From Bordetella parapertussis (GTDB lineage Bacteria; Pseudomonadota; Gammaproteobacteria; Burkholderiales; Burkholderiaceae_C), in NCBI GenBank assembly GCA_945882755.1, contig CAMCWS010000003.1, forward strand, positions 1-46,334: DNA of 46,334 bases. The letters are read 5' to 3'. The position numbers and the translations under genes are program-made. The notes beneath the pieces were generated by a model that saw nothing but the letters and a program-made list of their open reading frames with translations, was not told the DNA's origin and did not search any database. Below are positions 25,436 through 34,810 of the stretch, piece after piece. Every line of letters begins with the position of its first letter. The stretch's first letter is position 1.

Positions 25436-28400
25436 TCAAGTACCAAGGTAGGCGCCGCCCCCAGGGGTATGAATTTCAAACACATCCCCGACTTGCATTT
25501 GCACTTGGTCAATGTGACCAAGTATCAGCACCTCACCATTGGCCTTGACGACCCGATTCACCCCTGGCAAACCCGCCGACCCGCCGGCCAATCCAAACGC
25601 GGGATACATGCGACCGTTGGACAAAATACCTGCTGTCATTGGCTCTAAGAACGCTATGCGACGAATACCGCCAGCGCCACCTGCAAACTTTCCTTGGCCG
25701 CCTGATCCATCGCGCACACTGTAGGAGAGCAAACGCACAGGAAAGCGAAACTCCAACACTTCCGGGTCGGTCAAACGAGAATTCGTCATATGGGTTTGCA
25801 CCACATCAGTTCCTTTGAAACCGCCCACCACCTCACCACTGCTGTTGAACACAGGCCCAGCGCCACTTCCGCCCGAAATGGTTTCGTAGTATTGGTGAGT
25901 GGCATTTCCAAAGGTGAAATTGTTCATGGTGGGCTGGCTGCCCGCCATCACACCCAAGGCACCATACAAGGCATTGGTGATGCAAGTGGAGGTCTCGACA
26001 TTGCCGGCCACCACTGAGGCAGGCGGCAAGGGGTTGAGCATGGAACCCTCGGGGATGATGACATGAATAGGCTTTAAACATCCTGCATTCAAAGGAATGT
26101 CGTCTTCCACCAAGCTGCGAAATACATAGAGCACAGCTGCCATGCACACGGCGCGGGGCGCATTGAAGTTATTGCTTTGTTGTGCTGAAGTGCCTGTGAA
26201 GTCGACGACCGCACTGCGGTTTTTGGCATCAATGCTGACGCTGACCTTGATACAAGCGCCGTTATCTAGGGAGAAGTCAAAGCTGTGGTGGGTCACATCG
26301 CCAAAGCGTTTTGCCAATCGGGTAATGGCGCGTCTGACAGATTCTTCTGCGTTGTCTTGCACATGCTGCATATAGGCTTGCACGGTGGGCAAACCGTAAT
26401 GCGCCACCATGCGGCACAACTCTTGCGCCCCTTTTTCATTCGCTGCAATTTGGGCTTTCAAGTCAGCCATGTTTTGCGCAGGGTTGCGACTGGGGTGGGC
26501 CCCACTTTGCAGCAAAGCCAACATGGGCGCTTCACGCAGCACACCTTTTTCCACCAGTTTGAAATTCTGAATTTGCACACCCTCTTCATCGATGGTGGTG
26601 GAAAACGGTGGCATGGAACCAGGTGAGACACCGCCAATGTCTGCGTGGTGGCCACGAGAGCCCACATAAAAATCGGGCTCAAGCGAATCGCCCAAGTAAA
26701 CCGGCGTGATGACGGTCACATCAGGCAAATGGGTTCCACCGTGGTAGGGGTCGTTCAACACATACACGTCCCCTGCCTGCATTCGATCGGCGTTGTCACA
26801 AATAACCGTCTTGATGCTCTCGCCCATGGAGCCCAAATGCACAGGCATGTGCGGCGCATTGGCAATCAACTCGCCTTGTTGATTGAAGATGGCGCATGAA
26901 AAATCAAGACGCTCTTTGATATTCACCGAATGCGCGGTGTTTTGCAATTGCAAGCCCATTTGTTCGGCGATATTCATGAAGAGGTTGTTAAAGACCTCCA
27001 ATTGAATCGGGTCCACCGATGTGCCGGCCGCTTGCAAGGCTTTGCGTGGCGCGATGCGCAGCAACACCAAATGGTTTAACGCCGTCAACTTGGCTTGCCA
27101 ACCGGGTTCGATGACGGTAGTGGCATGGCGTTCGACCACCACAGCAGGACCCACCACGCTATCGCCAGCTTGCATGTCTTCGCGGCGAACCAAGGCTGCC
27201 TCTTGCCAAGCACCGTGCAAATACATGCGTGTCAGCGTGTGGGGTGGCATGTCTCGCCTAGGCGCCAGAGGGTGAACCGTTTCTGGTGTTTGCTCGCCTG
27301 CCAATATGACTTCTACCGACACCGCCTCAACCACCAAGGCTTTGTCTGGCATGACAAACGCAAAGCGGCGCAAATATGCGGCCTCAAACGCCGCCTTCAC
27401 CTCGGCCACGCTCCCTATGGCAACCACCAAGGGCGAATCACTGCCTGCGTAGCGCAGATGCACACGTTCATGGGTTTGCAAGTCACCACCGTCGGTGATG
27501 TGGGAACGCAAGGTCGCTTGGGCTTGTAAGGACAGATGGTTCAAAGTGGCTTGTAATTGAGGCCACACAGATGCATCCAAGGTCTGCTCAATGGCTTGCT
27601 CTTTGATCAGACTTTGCGATGCCAAGCCCATGCCATAGGCCGACAACACACCAGCCATAGGGTGAATCAAAATCCTTGACATGCCCAGTGCATCAGCCAC
27701 AGCGCAAGCATGCTGCCCCCCTGCGCCTCCAAAGCATTGCAAGGTATAGCCCGTGACATCGTAACCACGAGCAACCGAAATTTTTTGTACCGCATGCGCC
27801 ATTTGCTGAACAGCGATATGCACAAAGCCTTCGGCAACTTCTTCGGGTGTTTTGTTCGATAACTGGGCAAGATGTGCGAAGCCTTGTTCCACCACTTGCG
27901 CATCCAAAGTTTGATTGCCCTCAGGACCAAAGACAGCGGGGAAATAAGCGGCCTGCAATTTACCCAACTGTAAATTCGCATCCGTGACGGTCAAGGGTCC
28001 GCCACGCCGGTAGCAAGCTGGCCCTGGGTCTGCACCTGCGCTTTGTGGCCCCACCCGAAAACGTGAGCCGTCAAATTGCAGCAGCGACCCGCCACCCGCA
28101 GCCACCGTGTGAATGTGCAACATGGGGGCTCGCAAGCGAACGCCTGCCACCTGGGTATCGAACTCTCTTTCCAGTTCACCCGCGTAATGGCTGACATCGG
28201 TAGACGTGCCACCCATGTCGAAACCAATGACACGCACCTTGCCTTCCAATCCATCCCCATGGGTAAAAGCTGCTTCAGCAGTTCTTGCCATGCCCACGAT
28301 GCCGCCAGCGGGACCAGAAAGAATCGCATCTTTGCCTTGAAAGGCTTGGGCGTCTACCAAGCCGCCCGAAGATTGCATGAACAAGAGCGGCACCCCTGGC

Positions 28401-29104
28401 AGCTGCAGTGCCAACTGGTCCACGTAGCGACGCAATATGGGCGACAAATACGCGTCAACCACGGTGGTGTCACCACGGCTGACCATCTTCATCAAGGGAC
28501 TGGTTTGGTGCGAGGTACTGATTTGGGTGAACCCAATGTCTTGGGCCAAAGCTGCAGCTTGTTGCTCATGCTCGCTGTAACGGTAGCCATGCAAAAACAC
28601 CATCGCTACTGAACGCAAGCCCCTGTCATAGGCGGCAGACAAGCCCGAGCGCAGCCCTGCTTGGTCCAGCACTTGCACCACCTCACCATGTGCGCCCATG
28701 CGCTCAGCCGCCTCGATCACTTCGCTGTAAAGCATCTCGGGCAAGACGATGTGTCGGTCAAACAAGCGTGGGCGGTTTTGGTAGGCAATGCGAAGCACAT
28801 CACGAAAACCTCGGGTGGTGACCAACAGCGTGGGTTCGCCTTTGCGCTCAAGCAAGGCGTTGGTCGCCACTGTGGTGCCCATGCGTACACAGGCAATGCG
28901 CTCAGCCGGTACGGGTTCATGGGCCTTTAAGCCCAGCAACTCGCGTATCCCTTGCACCGCGGCATCCGCGTACATCTGCGGGTTTTGGCTCAGCAGTTTG
29001 TGGGTGTGTAACTTCCCCTGCGGATCTCGCGCCACGATGTCCGTGAAGGTGCCGCCACGGTCAATCCAAAATTGCCAGCGCTGATCAGCTTGATTAACTT
29101 GCAT
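25436..29104 (-). CDS. 5-oxoprolinase / hydantoinase A-B fusion protein
   Basis: 1222 residues. The first ~680 are a HyuA-like half ([13 protein letters not shown] at the N-terminus, [14 protein letters not shown]ase motif). From about residue 690 a HyuB-like half follows ([37 protein letters not shown]). The full-length fusion is typical of ATP-dependent 5-oxoprolinase, which opens 5-oxoproline to glutamate; N-methylhydantoinase or other lactam specificity is possible. It is divergent from crcB and begins the four-gene minus-strand run. Confidence 0.88.
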   Translation of the reverse strand: MQVNQADQRWQFWIDRGGTFTDIVARDPQGKLHTHKLLSQNPQMYADAAVQGIRELLGLKAHEPVPAERIACVRMGTTVATNALLERKGEPTLLVTTRGFRDVLRIAYQNRPRLFDRHIVLPEMLYSEVIEAAERMGAHGEVVQVLDQAGLRSGLSAAYDRGLRSVAMVFLHGYRYSEHEQQAAALAQDIGFTQISTSHQTSPLMKMVSRGDTTVVDAYLSPILRRYVDQLALQLPGVPLLFMQSSGGLVDAQAFQGKDAILSGPAGGIVGMARTAEAAFTHGDGLEGKVRVIGFDMGGTSTDVSHYAGELEREFDTQVAGVRLRAPMLHIHTVAAGGGSLLQFDGSRFRVGPQSAGADPGPACYRRGGPLTVTDANLQLGKLQAAYFPAVFGPEGNQTLDAQVVEQGFAHLAQLSNKTPEEVAEGFVHIAVQQMAHAVQKISVARGYDVTGYTLQCFGGAGGQHACAVADALGMSRILIHPMAGVLSAYGMGLASQSLIKEQAIEQTLDASVWPQLQATLNHLSLQAQATLRSHITDGGDLQTHERVHLRYAGSDSPLVVAIGSVAEVKAAFEAAYLRRFAFVMPDKALVVEAVSVEVILAGEQTPETVHPLAPRRDMPPHTLTRMYLHGAWQEAALVRREDMQAGDSVVGPAVVVERHATTVIEPGWQAKLTALNHLVLLRIAPRKALQAAGTSVDPIQLEVFNNLFMNIAEQMGLQLQNTAHSVNIKERLDFSCAIFNQQGELIANAPHMPVHLGSMGESIKTVICDNADRMQAGDVYVLNDPYHGGTHLPDVTVITPVYLGDSLEPDFYVGSRGHHADIGGVSPGSMPPFSTTIDEEGVQIQNFKLVEKGVLREAPMLALLQSGAHPSRNPAQNMADLKAQIAANEKGAQELCRMVAHYGLPTVQAYMQHVQDNAEESVRRAITRLAKRFGDVTHHSFDFSLDNGACIKVSVSIDAKNRSAVVDFTGTSAQQSNNFNAPRAVCMAAVLYVFRSLVEDDIPLNAGCLKPIHVIIPEGSMLNPLPPASVVAGNVETSTCITNALYGALGVMAGSQPTMNNFTFGNATHQYYETISGGSGAGPVFNSSGEVVGGFKGTDVVQTHMTNSRLTDPEVLEFRFPVRLLSYSVRDGSGGQGKFAGGAGGIRRIAFLEPMTAGILSNGRMYPAFGLAGGSAGLPGVNRVVKANGEVLILGHIDQVQMQVGDVFEIHTPGGGAYLGT

Positions 29105-29193
29105 ATAGAAAATTAAACCACGCTTTGCCTGCGACGGTTTAGCTCACCTCCACATAGATTGATAATGCGGCATCTGTATTCCTCAAACACCTT

Positions 29194-29571
29194 ATGAGTG
29201 CTGTCATCGCCATTTGTATCGGAGCCTGTGCTGGCGCTTTGGCTCGCTGGCAACTTGGGCTTTTGTTCAATGTTGGCAGCACACTGCCTTGGGGAACGCT
29301 TTACGCCAACTTGATCGGCGGCTACCTCATTGGTGTGTGCGTTGCGGTGTTTCAAGCTTTGCCCGACCTAGACCCTGCGTGGCGACTGCTGCTGATCACA
29401 GGTTTCTTGGGTGCGCTCACCACCTTTTCTTCTTTCAGTGCCGAGGTGGTTGCCATGCTGATGCAGTCGCGTTTTGTGTTGGCCTTGGTGACCGCAGGTT
29501 TGCACTTGCTTGGCTCTTTGCTCTTAACGCTTGCCGGCATCAAGACGGTGGGTTTGCTGCTGCCTCGGTAA
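29194..29571 (+). CDS. crcB: Fluoride ion channel/exporter CrcB (Fluc)
   Basis: 125 residues with four hydrophobic segments and the Fluc marks GALARW, GTLYANLIGGYLIG and GFLGALTTFSSFSAE. It exports fluoride across the inner membrane. I saw no crcB-type fluoride riboswitch in the 90 bases upstream. Confidence 0.93.
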   Translation: MSAVIAICIGACAGALARWQLGLLFNVGSTLPWGTLYANLIGGYLIGVCVAVFQALPDLDPAWRLLLITGFLGALTTFSSFSAEVVAMLMQSRFVLALVTAGLHLLGSLLLTLAGIKTVGLLLPR

Positions 29572-29608
29572 GCGCTCTGTCAGCCATTTCACACACATTT
29601 AACACCTC

Positions 29609-30706
29609 ATGAACACAGCAGTTAGCACCCTAGACAGACTCGCCTTGCTTGAGCAAGACCGGCTTGCCGTGTTGTTCAATGGAGCACCAGCTTCCCCCAC
29701 ACTGCCAGATTGGATTTCCCACAGCTGGCGTCGCTGCCTCAGCAATGGACTGCACCCTGATTACAGCGTCTCTTTTGATGCCGTTTCTGCTGCTCACATT
29801 ACCCGCACACTCGATCTTCAGCGTGATTTTGTCCAAGCTGCACAACCTGAAATAGAGCGCCTGTGCCGCGCCATCGCAGGAACCTCTTTTTTCGCCTTGT
29901 TGACAGACGCCAAGGGCGTGGTCTTGGATGTGGGCGGCAGCATCAACCGCCACGACAAAAGGGTGGAAGCGATTGCGCGTATCGGTGTGGACTTGTCCGA
30001 AGAGTCTGTGGGCACCACAGCCATCAGCGCTGCCTTGACCGAGCTGCGACCTGTTTGGCTGCACCGCGGCGAGCATTTTTTCCGCGACACCTCTGTTTAC
30101 AGTTGCGCTGGTGCACCCATTTGGGGGCCACAAGGCGACTGCATCGGCATGCTTGACCTCACGGGCATCAACAGCCCAGAGCGTCCCGAACTGATGCACT
30201 TGGCAGCACTGTCGGCTCGCACCATCGGCAATGCCTTGTTGCTTAGCCAAGCGCATGATTTGTTATTGCGTTTGAACTGGCCCGGCCGCTTGATGGGTGA
30301 CGATAACGATGGTTTGGTCTTGCTCAGCAGCGAAGGTGAGGTACTTGGTGCCAATATCGCCGCACGTGAAATGCTGAACCTTTTTCCCAACGCGGGAAAA
30401 CCCTTGCATGCCAGCGATGTCTTTGCCTTGCCTTGGACGCTGCTGTTTGACTCCGCCTCTAAAGACCATCATTTGGATGTTCCCTTATGGAGTGGCCTGC
30501 ACCTGCAAGCAAGGGCATTTGTTGAACAAAGTTGTGAACATGCCCCGCACATCAGCGCCACAAGTCCCTTGCAACAACTGCAATCGGCCATGATTCGCAA
30601 AGCCATCGATTTATCCCGCGGGAATGTTTCTCAAGCGGCCAAAGCCCTCGGTATCAGTCGGGCGACGCTGTACCGCAAGCTGTCACGAACGGGTCCCAAG
30701 CACTGA
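29609..30706 (+). CDS. GAF-domain transcriptional regulator with Fis-type HTH (AcoR-like, no AAA+ domain)
   Basis: 365 residues. The N-terminus DWISHSWRRCLSNGLHPD and the following GAF domain (about 75-210) match AcoR-type activators. A PAS-like segment (about 225-300) and a C-terminal Fis-type helix-turn-helix (NVSQAAKALGISRATLYRKL, about 340-359) follow. The central AAA+ domain that contacts sigma-54 is missing, so it cannot drive sigma-54 promoters in the usual way. It lies 43 bases before a TRAP permease operon and may regulate it. Confidence 0.85.
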   Translation: MNTAVSTLDRLALLEQDRLAVLFNGAPASPTLPDWISHSWRRCLSNGLHPDYSVSFDAVSAAHITRTLDLQRDFVQAAQPEIERLCRAIAGTSFFALLTDAKGVVLDVGGSINRHDKRVEAIARIGVDLSEESVGTTAISAALTELRPVWLHRGEHFFRDTSVYSCAGAPIWGPQGDCIGMLDLTGINSPERPELMHLAALSARTIGNALLLSQAHDLLLRLNWPGRLMGDDNDGLVLLSSEGEVLGANIAAREMLNLFPNAGKPLHASDVFALPWTLLFDSASKDHHLDVPLWSGLHLQARAFVEQSCEHAPHISATSPLQQLQSAMIRKAIDLSRGNVSQAAKALGISRATLYRKLSRTGPKH

Positions 30707-30749
30707 TTCATTACACCTACAATCGCCAATCAATTTTTCGGAGACAGCC

Positions 30750-31352
30750 ATGGGCGCACTATTGGGTTTTTCAAACGGCATAGACCGTCTGAACACATGG
30801 TTAAATAAATATGTCATCTGGTTGATATTGATTGCGACGCTGGTCAGCGCCGTCAACGCCTTGGTGCGAAAAATCTTCAACACCAGCTCCAACGCGTTCT
30901 TGGAAATCCAATGGTATTTCTTCGCCGCTTCTTTTTTACTCGCGTCTGCTTACACCTTACTCAACAACGATCACGTGAAAATCGACGTGATTTATTCGAA
31001 GTTTTCACGCCGCACCCAAATCCAAATCGACATCTTTGGTTTTCTTGTGTTCTTACTGCCCATGTGTACTGCCGTTTTGTGGTTTGGCGTTCCTTTCTTC
31101 GTGCAGGGCTTTGTCAGCAACGAGATGTCCTCCAATGCGGGTGGTTTGATTCGTTGGCCGGTCTATGCCATGTTGCCCTTGGGCTTTGGTTTGTTATGGC
31201 TGCAAGGCGTGTCGGAGTTGATCAAGCGCATTGCTTTTTTGCAAGGTCTGATTGACGACCCTACCTTGAAAAAAGACGAGAAAAGCCCTGAAGAGCTGCT
31301 GGCGGAAGAGATTCGCAAATTGGCTGAAACCAAAGCCCAACAACCAGCCTAA
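30750..31352 (+). CDS. TRAP transporter small permease (DctQ-like)
   Basis: 200 residues with four hydrophobic segments and the DctQ stretch FLEIQWYFFAASFLLASAYTLL. The start at 30750 follows CGGAG; the longer frame to 30624 runs inside the regulator gene. It pairs with the large permease 16 bases downstream. The C-terminus is charged (KKDEKSPEELLAEEIRK). Confidence 0.9.
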   Translation: MGALLGFSNGIDRLNTWLNKYVIWLILIATLVSAVNALVRKIFNTSSNAFLEIQWYFFAASFLLASAYTLLNNDHVKIDVIYSKFSRRTQIQIDIFGFLVFLLPMCTAVLWFGVPFFVQGFVSNEMSSNAGGLIRWPVYAMLPLGFGLLWLQGVSELIKRIAFLQGLIDDPTLKKDEKSPEELLAEEIRKLAETKAQQPA

Positions 31353-31368
31353 GACAAAGAGAAACGCC

Positions 31369-33126
31369 ATGGAATTCTTTATTAACAACTTAGCGCCCAT
31401 CATGTTCTTGGGCCTGATCGTTTTCTTGTTGCTGGGCTTTCCTGTTGCCTTCAGTTTGGGGGCTTGTGGCTTATTCTTTGGCTTCATCGGGATAGAACTC
31501 GGGGTACTCCCCGAACCTTTGCTGCAAGCCCTGCCTTTGCGCATTTTCGGCATCATGCAAAACGACACCTTGCTGGCCATTCCCTTCTTTACCTTGATGG
31601 GACTGATTCTTGAACGAAGTGGCATGGCCGAAGACTTGCTCGACACCATCGGTCAGTTGTTTGGCCCCATTCGTGGCGGCTTGGCTTTTGCGGTGATTTT
31701 TGTGGGTACCTTGCTGGCGGCTACCACTGGCGTAGTAGCAGCGTCTGTGATATCTATGGGCCTCATTTCCCTGCCCATCATGCTGCGCTATGGCTATGAC
31801 CGTCGCTTGGCTTCAGGCGTGATCGCCGCCTCGGGCACCTTGGCGCAAATCGTGCCCCCCTCCTTGGTGCTCATCATCTTGGCTGACCAATTGGGACGCA
31901 GCGTGGGCGAGATGTACAAAGGCGCTTTCATCCCTGGCTTCATGCTGGCGACCATGTATGTGGGCTATGTGGTCTTGATCGCCATATTCAAACCCACTTG
32001 GGCACCCGCACTACCTATGGAAGCTCGCACGATACGTGAGGACAGCGGCAAGTCAGGTTTGTTGTCCTTGCTGTTTCTCACCGTTGTCAGCGCCGTATCC
32101 GCCATCGCGCTGGGGCAAAACTACGGCGCAGTTCTCTCTTACTTCAAGGGTGAGGTAGAGGTGAATCCGCCAACCGACGAAACCATTGTGGTGTCATTGT
32201 GCGTAGGTGTTTCGCTGGCCTTTGTGTTGGCTGTGTTGAACAAAAACCTGCGCTTGGGTCTGCTTTCACGCATGGCTGAGCGTGTCACATTTGTGTTGAT
32301 CCCTCCCTTGTTTTTGATTTTCTTGGTGCTGGGTACCATCTTTTTAGGTATTGCCACACCCACCGAAGGCGGCGCCATGGGTGCATTGGGCGCCATCATC
32401 ATGGCGGTGTCTCGTGGCCGACTCAGCTGGTTGTTGCTGCGTCAGGCCATGACTTCCACCACAAAGCTGGCCAGCTTTGTGGTGTTCATCTTGATTGGTT
32501 CGACCTGCTTTAGCTTGGTGTTCCAAGGGGTGGATGGACACATATGGGTGGAGCACCTGCTGGGCGATTTGCCTGGCGGACAACTCGGCTTCTTGATCGT
32601 TGTCAATATTTTGATCTTTGTATTGGCCTTCTTCCTGGACTTTTTCGAGTTGGCATTCATCGTCGTGCCCTTGCTGGGCCCGGTCGCTGATAAGCTGGGT
32701 ATCGATTTGATTTGGTTCGGTGTGTTGCTGGCGGTGAATATGCAAACCTCTTTCATGCACCCGCCGTTTGGTTTTGCCCTGTTCTACTTGCGCAGCGTGG
32801 CGCCCTTGAAGGCCTACTTTGACAAGCCCACGCAAAAAACCGTTGAGCCCGTCACCACCGGTCAAATCTACTGGGGTGCTGTGCCCTTTGTGTTCATTCA
32901 AATCATCATGGTGGGGCTGATCATCGCCTTCCCAGGCATCGTCTCCAGCAGCTTAGACAAAGAAGAAACCCTGAATATGGAACAGGTGCAAAACGAGATG
33001 ATGAACGCCAGCCAAGGGGACCAAGACCCCAACGCTGCGCCTGCAGCAGGGAGCGAAGCACCCGCTGATGACCCCATGAAGATGATGCAAGACGCCATGG
33101 ACAAGGACGCAGCTACCAAGCCCTGA
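31369..33126 (+). CDS. TRAP transporter large permease (DctM-like), extended form
   Basis: 585 residues, much longer than the usual ~430. Family segments include DTLLAIPFFTLMGLILERSGMAEDLL and IVPPSLVLIILAD. Extra material is an insert at about 220-290 with two further hydrophobic segments and a soluble tail after about residue 525 rich in Met, Gln, Asp and Ala. Extended DctM proteins are known in the TakP/dicarboxylate-type TRAP systems. The substrate is probably a small organic acid, inferred from the binding protein at 33689-34768. Confidence 0.9.
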   Translation: MEFFINNLAPIMFLGLIVFLLLGFPVAFSLGACGLFFGFIGIELGVLPEPLLQALPLRIFGIMQNDTLLAIPFFTLMGLILERSGMAEDLLDTIGQLFGPIRGGLAFAVIFVGTLLAATTGVVAASVISMGLISLPIMLRYGYDRRLASGVIAASGTLAQIVPPSLVLIILADQLGRSVGEMYKGAFIPGFMLATMYVGYVVLIAIFKPTWAPALPMEARTIREDSGKSGLLSLLFLTVVSAVSAIALGQNYGAVLSYFKGEVEVNPPTDETIVVSLCVGVSLAFVLAVLNKNLRLGLLSRMAERVTFVLIPPLFLIFLVLGTIFLGIATPTEGGAMGALGAIIMAVSRGRLSWLLLRQAMTSTTKLASFVVFILIGSTCFSLVFQGVDGHIWVEHLLGDLPGGQLGFLIVVNILIFVLAFFLDFFELAFIVVPLLGPVADKLGIDLIWFGVLLAVNMQTSFMHPPFGFALFYLRSVAPLKAYFDKPTQKTVEPVTTGQIYWGAVPFVFIQIIMVGLIIAFPGIVSSSLDKEETLNMEQVQNEMMNASQGDQDPNAAPAAGSEAPADDPMKMMQDAMDKDAATKP

Positions 33127-33145
33127 TCTAAAAAATCAGTCCCAT

Positions 33146-33174
33146 AAAAAAAGCCCCGTGAGGGGCTTTTTTTT
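33146..33174. terminator. Bidirectional terminator after the TRAP permease gene
   Basis: AAAAAAAGCCCC-GTGA-GGGGCTTTTTTTT: a 5-bp GC stem extended by A/T pairs, with an A-run on one side and a T-run of eight on the other. It can serve dctM on the plus strand and the convergent DUF1993-like gene on the minus strand. Confidence 0.88.
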
Positions 33175-33679
33175 ATACCTTGCCTAAGTAGTCTCGTTTA
33201 CCTATCTCAACGCCGTTGTGCCTGAGGATGGCGTACACCGTCGTGACATGGAAATAAACATTGGGCATGGCGTGGTTAAGTAAAAACTGCATGCCTTTGT
33301 AGTGGGTCTCCACGTCGCCACGCTTGGTGACAATGTCTTTGTCTTCGCTGCCATCGATTTGCGCGGGGCCAAAGCCATTGATAAAAGCCATGGTTTTGGC
33401 AATGCGTTGTTTCAGGTCAGCAAAGCTCACTTCATTGTCTTCATAAGCCGGTATCTCCACACCTGCCAACCTTGCCACCACGCCTTTGGCGGTATCGCAG
33501 GCAATTTGCACCTGCCGTGTCAGAGGAAGCATATCGGGGTAAAGACGAAACTGCGTTAAAGCAGCTTCATTCCATTTCTTGCTCTCGATATGCACCAAGG
33601 CCTTGTCCAGCAGGTGGTCTAAGTTCGTCAACATATTGACGATGCGTGGCACGCTGGCCTGGTACATAGAGAGGGACAT
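33173..33679 (-). CDS. DUF1993 family protein
   Basis: 168 residues. MSLSMYQASVPRIVNMLTNLDHLLDKALVH and the later HVTTVYAILRHNGVEIGKRDYLG are, in parts, typical of DUF1993 proteins, which have a DinB-like four-helix fold and no known function. No signal or membrane segment. It is 9 bases downstream of the TRAP binding-protein gene on the same strand, so it is probably cotranscribed with it. Confidence 0.85.
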   Translation of the reverse strand: MSLSMYQASVPRIVNMLTNLDHLLDKALVHIESKKWNEAALTQFRLYPDMLPLTRQVQIACDTAKGVVARLAGVEIPAYEDNEVSFADLKQRIAKTMAFINGFGPAQIDGSEDKDIVTKRGDVETHYKGMQFLLNHAMPNVYFHVTTVYAILRHNGVEIGKRDYLGKV

Positions 33680-33688
33680 GGAATCCTT

Positions 33689-34768
33689 TTAGAGTTTGAC
33701 GCTTTGCATGTAACGATCGAAGGTGGCTTCAGAAAAACGGAACCACAGGTTTTGGTCACGTCGGAAGGCTGAGTAGTCTGCGTAGACTTTTTTCCAGTTG
33801 GGGTTTTTGGCGCTCAATTCTTCGTATAAAGCCATGGCTTCTTTGAAACCCGCGTCCATCACGTCTTTGGGAAAGGCCAGAACCTTGGTTTTGCTCGCCA
33901 CCAATTGCTTGAGTGCAATGGGGTTGCGGGCATCGTACTTGGCTTGGCATTCAATGTGCGCATAAGCTGCCGCACACTCAATAATGGCTTTATTCTCAGG
34001 AGACAAACTGTTGTAGGCCTTGTCATTGATGAAAACATCCAGCTGGGAACAACCTTCCCACCAACCGGGGTAGTAGTAAAACGGCGCCACCTTGTTGAAG
34101 CCCAATTTTTGGTCGTCATAGGGCCCGATCCACTCGGCAGCATCGATGGTGCCTTTTTCCAAGGCTTGGTAAATCTCGCCACCAGGAATGTTTTGTGGCA
34201 CGCCGCCCAAGCGCTCAACGACTTTGCCCGCAAAGCCGCCCACACGGAATTTCAAGCCCTTGATGTCGGCCAAGGACTTGACTTCCTTGCGGTACCACCC
34301 CCCCATTTGCGCACCTGAATTGCCGGCGGGGAAATTGATGAAGTTGTACTGCTTGTAAAACTCACGCATGAGTTTCAAGCCATTGCCTTGGAACATCCAC
34401 GCCGTCATTTGGCGGCTGTTCAAGCCAAAAGGAATGGTGCAGCCCAACGCAAAAGTTTCGTCTTTGCCAAAGAAGTAGTAAGGAGCGGTGTGCGCTACTT
34501 CTACAGTGCCATTTTGCACACCATCCACCACGCCAAACGGAGGCATCAGCTCGCCCGCTGCGTGGGAAGAAATAACAAACTTGCCGCCGCTCAGTTCGCC
34601 GACTTTTTTGACAAAGGTTTCGGCGGCACCGTAAATGGTGTCAAGCGACTTGGGAAAACTTGAAGCCAAGCGCCAACGAATAGCGGTTTGGGCGTGCACA
34701 GCGGGTGCAGTGCCAGCGGCCAGCACGCCCAAAATACCCGCGTTTTTAAGAGCAGAACGACGATCCAT
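33689..34768 (-). CDS. TRAP transporter substrate-binding protein, TakP-like (DctP family)
   Basis: 359 residues. The N-terminus MDRRSALKNAGILGVLAAG is a Tat-type signal with cleavage near VHAQ (residue 27). Family segments are WRLASSFPKSLDTIYG, FPAGNSGAQMGGWYRKEV, GLKFRVGG and AAEWIGPYDD, as in TakP, which binds alpha-keto acids such as pyruvate. The permeases dctQ/dctM lie convergent on the other strand, with the DUF1993 gene between, so this is a TRAP locus with genes on two strands. Confidence 0.9.
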   Translation of the reverse strand: MDRRSALKNAGILGVLAAGTAPAVHAQTAIRWRLASSFPKSLDTIYGAAETFVKKVGELSGGKFVISSHAAGELMPPFGVVDGVQNGTVEVAHTAPYYFFGKDETFALGCTIPFGLNSRQMTAWMFQGNGLKLMREFYKQYNFINFPAGNSGAQMGGWYRKEVKSLADIKGLKFRVGGFAGKVVERLGGVPQNIPGGEIYQALEKGTIDAAEWIGPYDDQKLGFNKVAPFYYYPGWWEGCSQLDVFINDKAYNSLSPENKAIIECAAAYAHIECQAKYDARNPIALKQLVASKTKVLAFPKDVMDAGFKEAMALYEELSAKNPNWKKVYADYSAFRRDQNLWFRFSEATFDRYMQSVKL

Positions 34769-34810
34769 GCTTAAGTCTCCAAAGAGTGAATAGTTTGCGC
34801 GGCGAGTGTA

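Noticed and set aside
29105..29193. Fluoride riboswitch upstream of crcB
   Set aside because: The short upstream region lacks the conserved pseudoknot sequence blocks I would expect.
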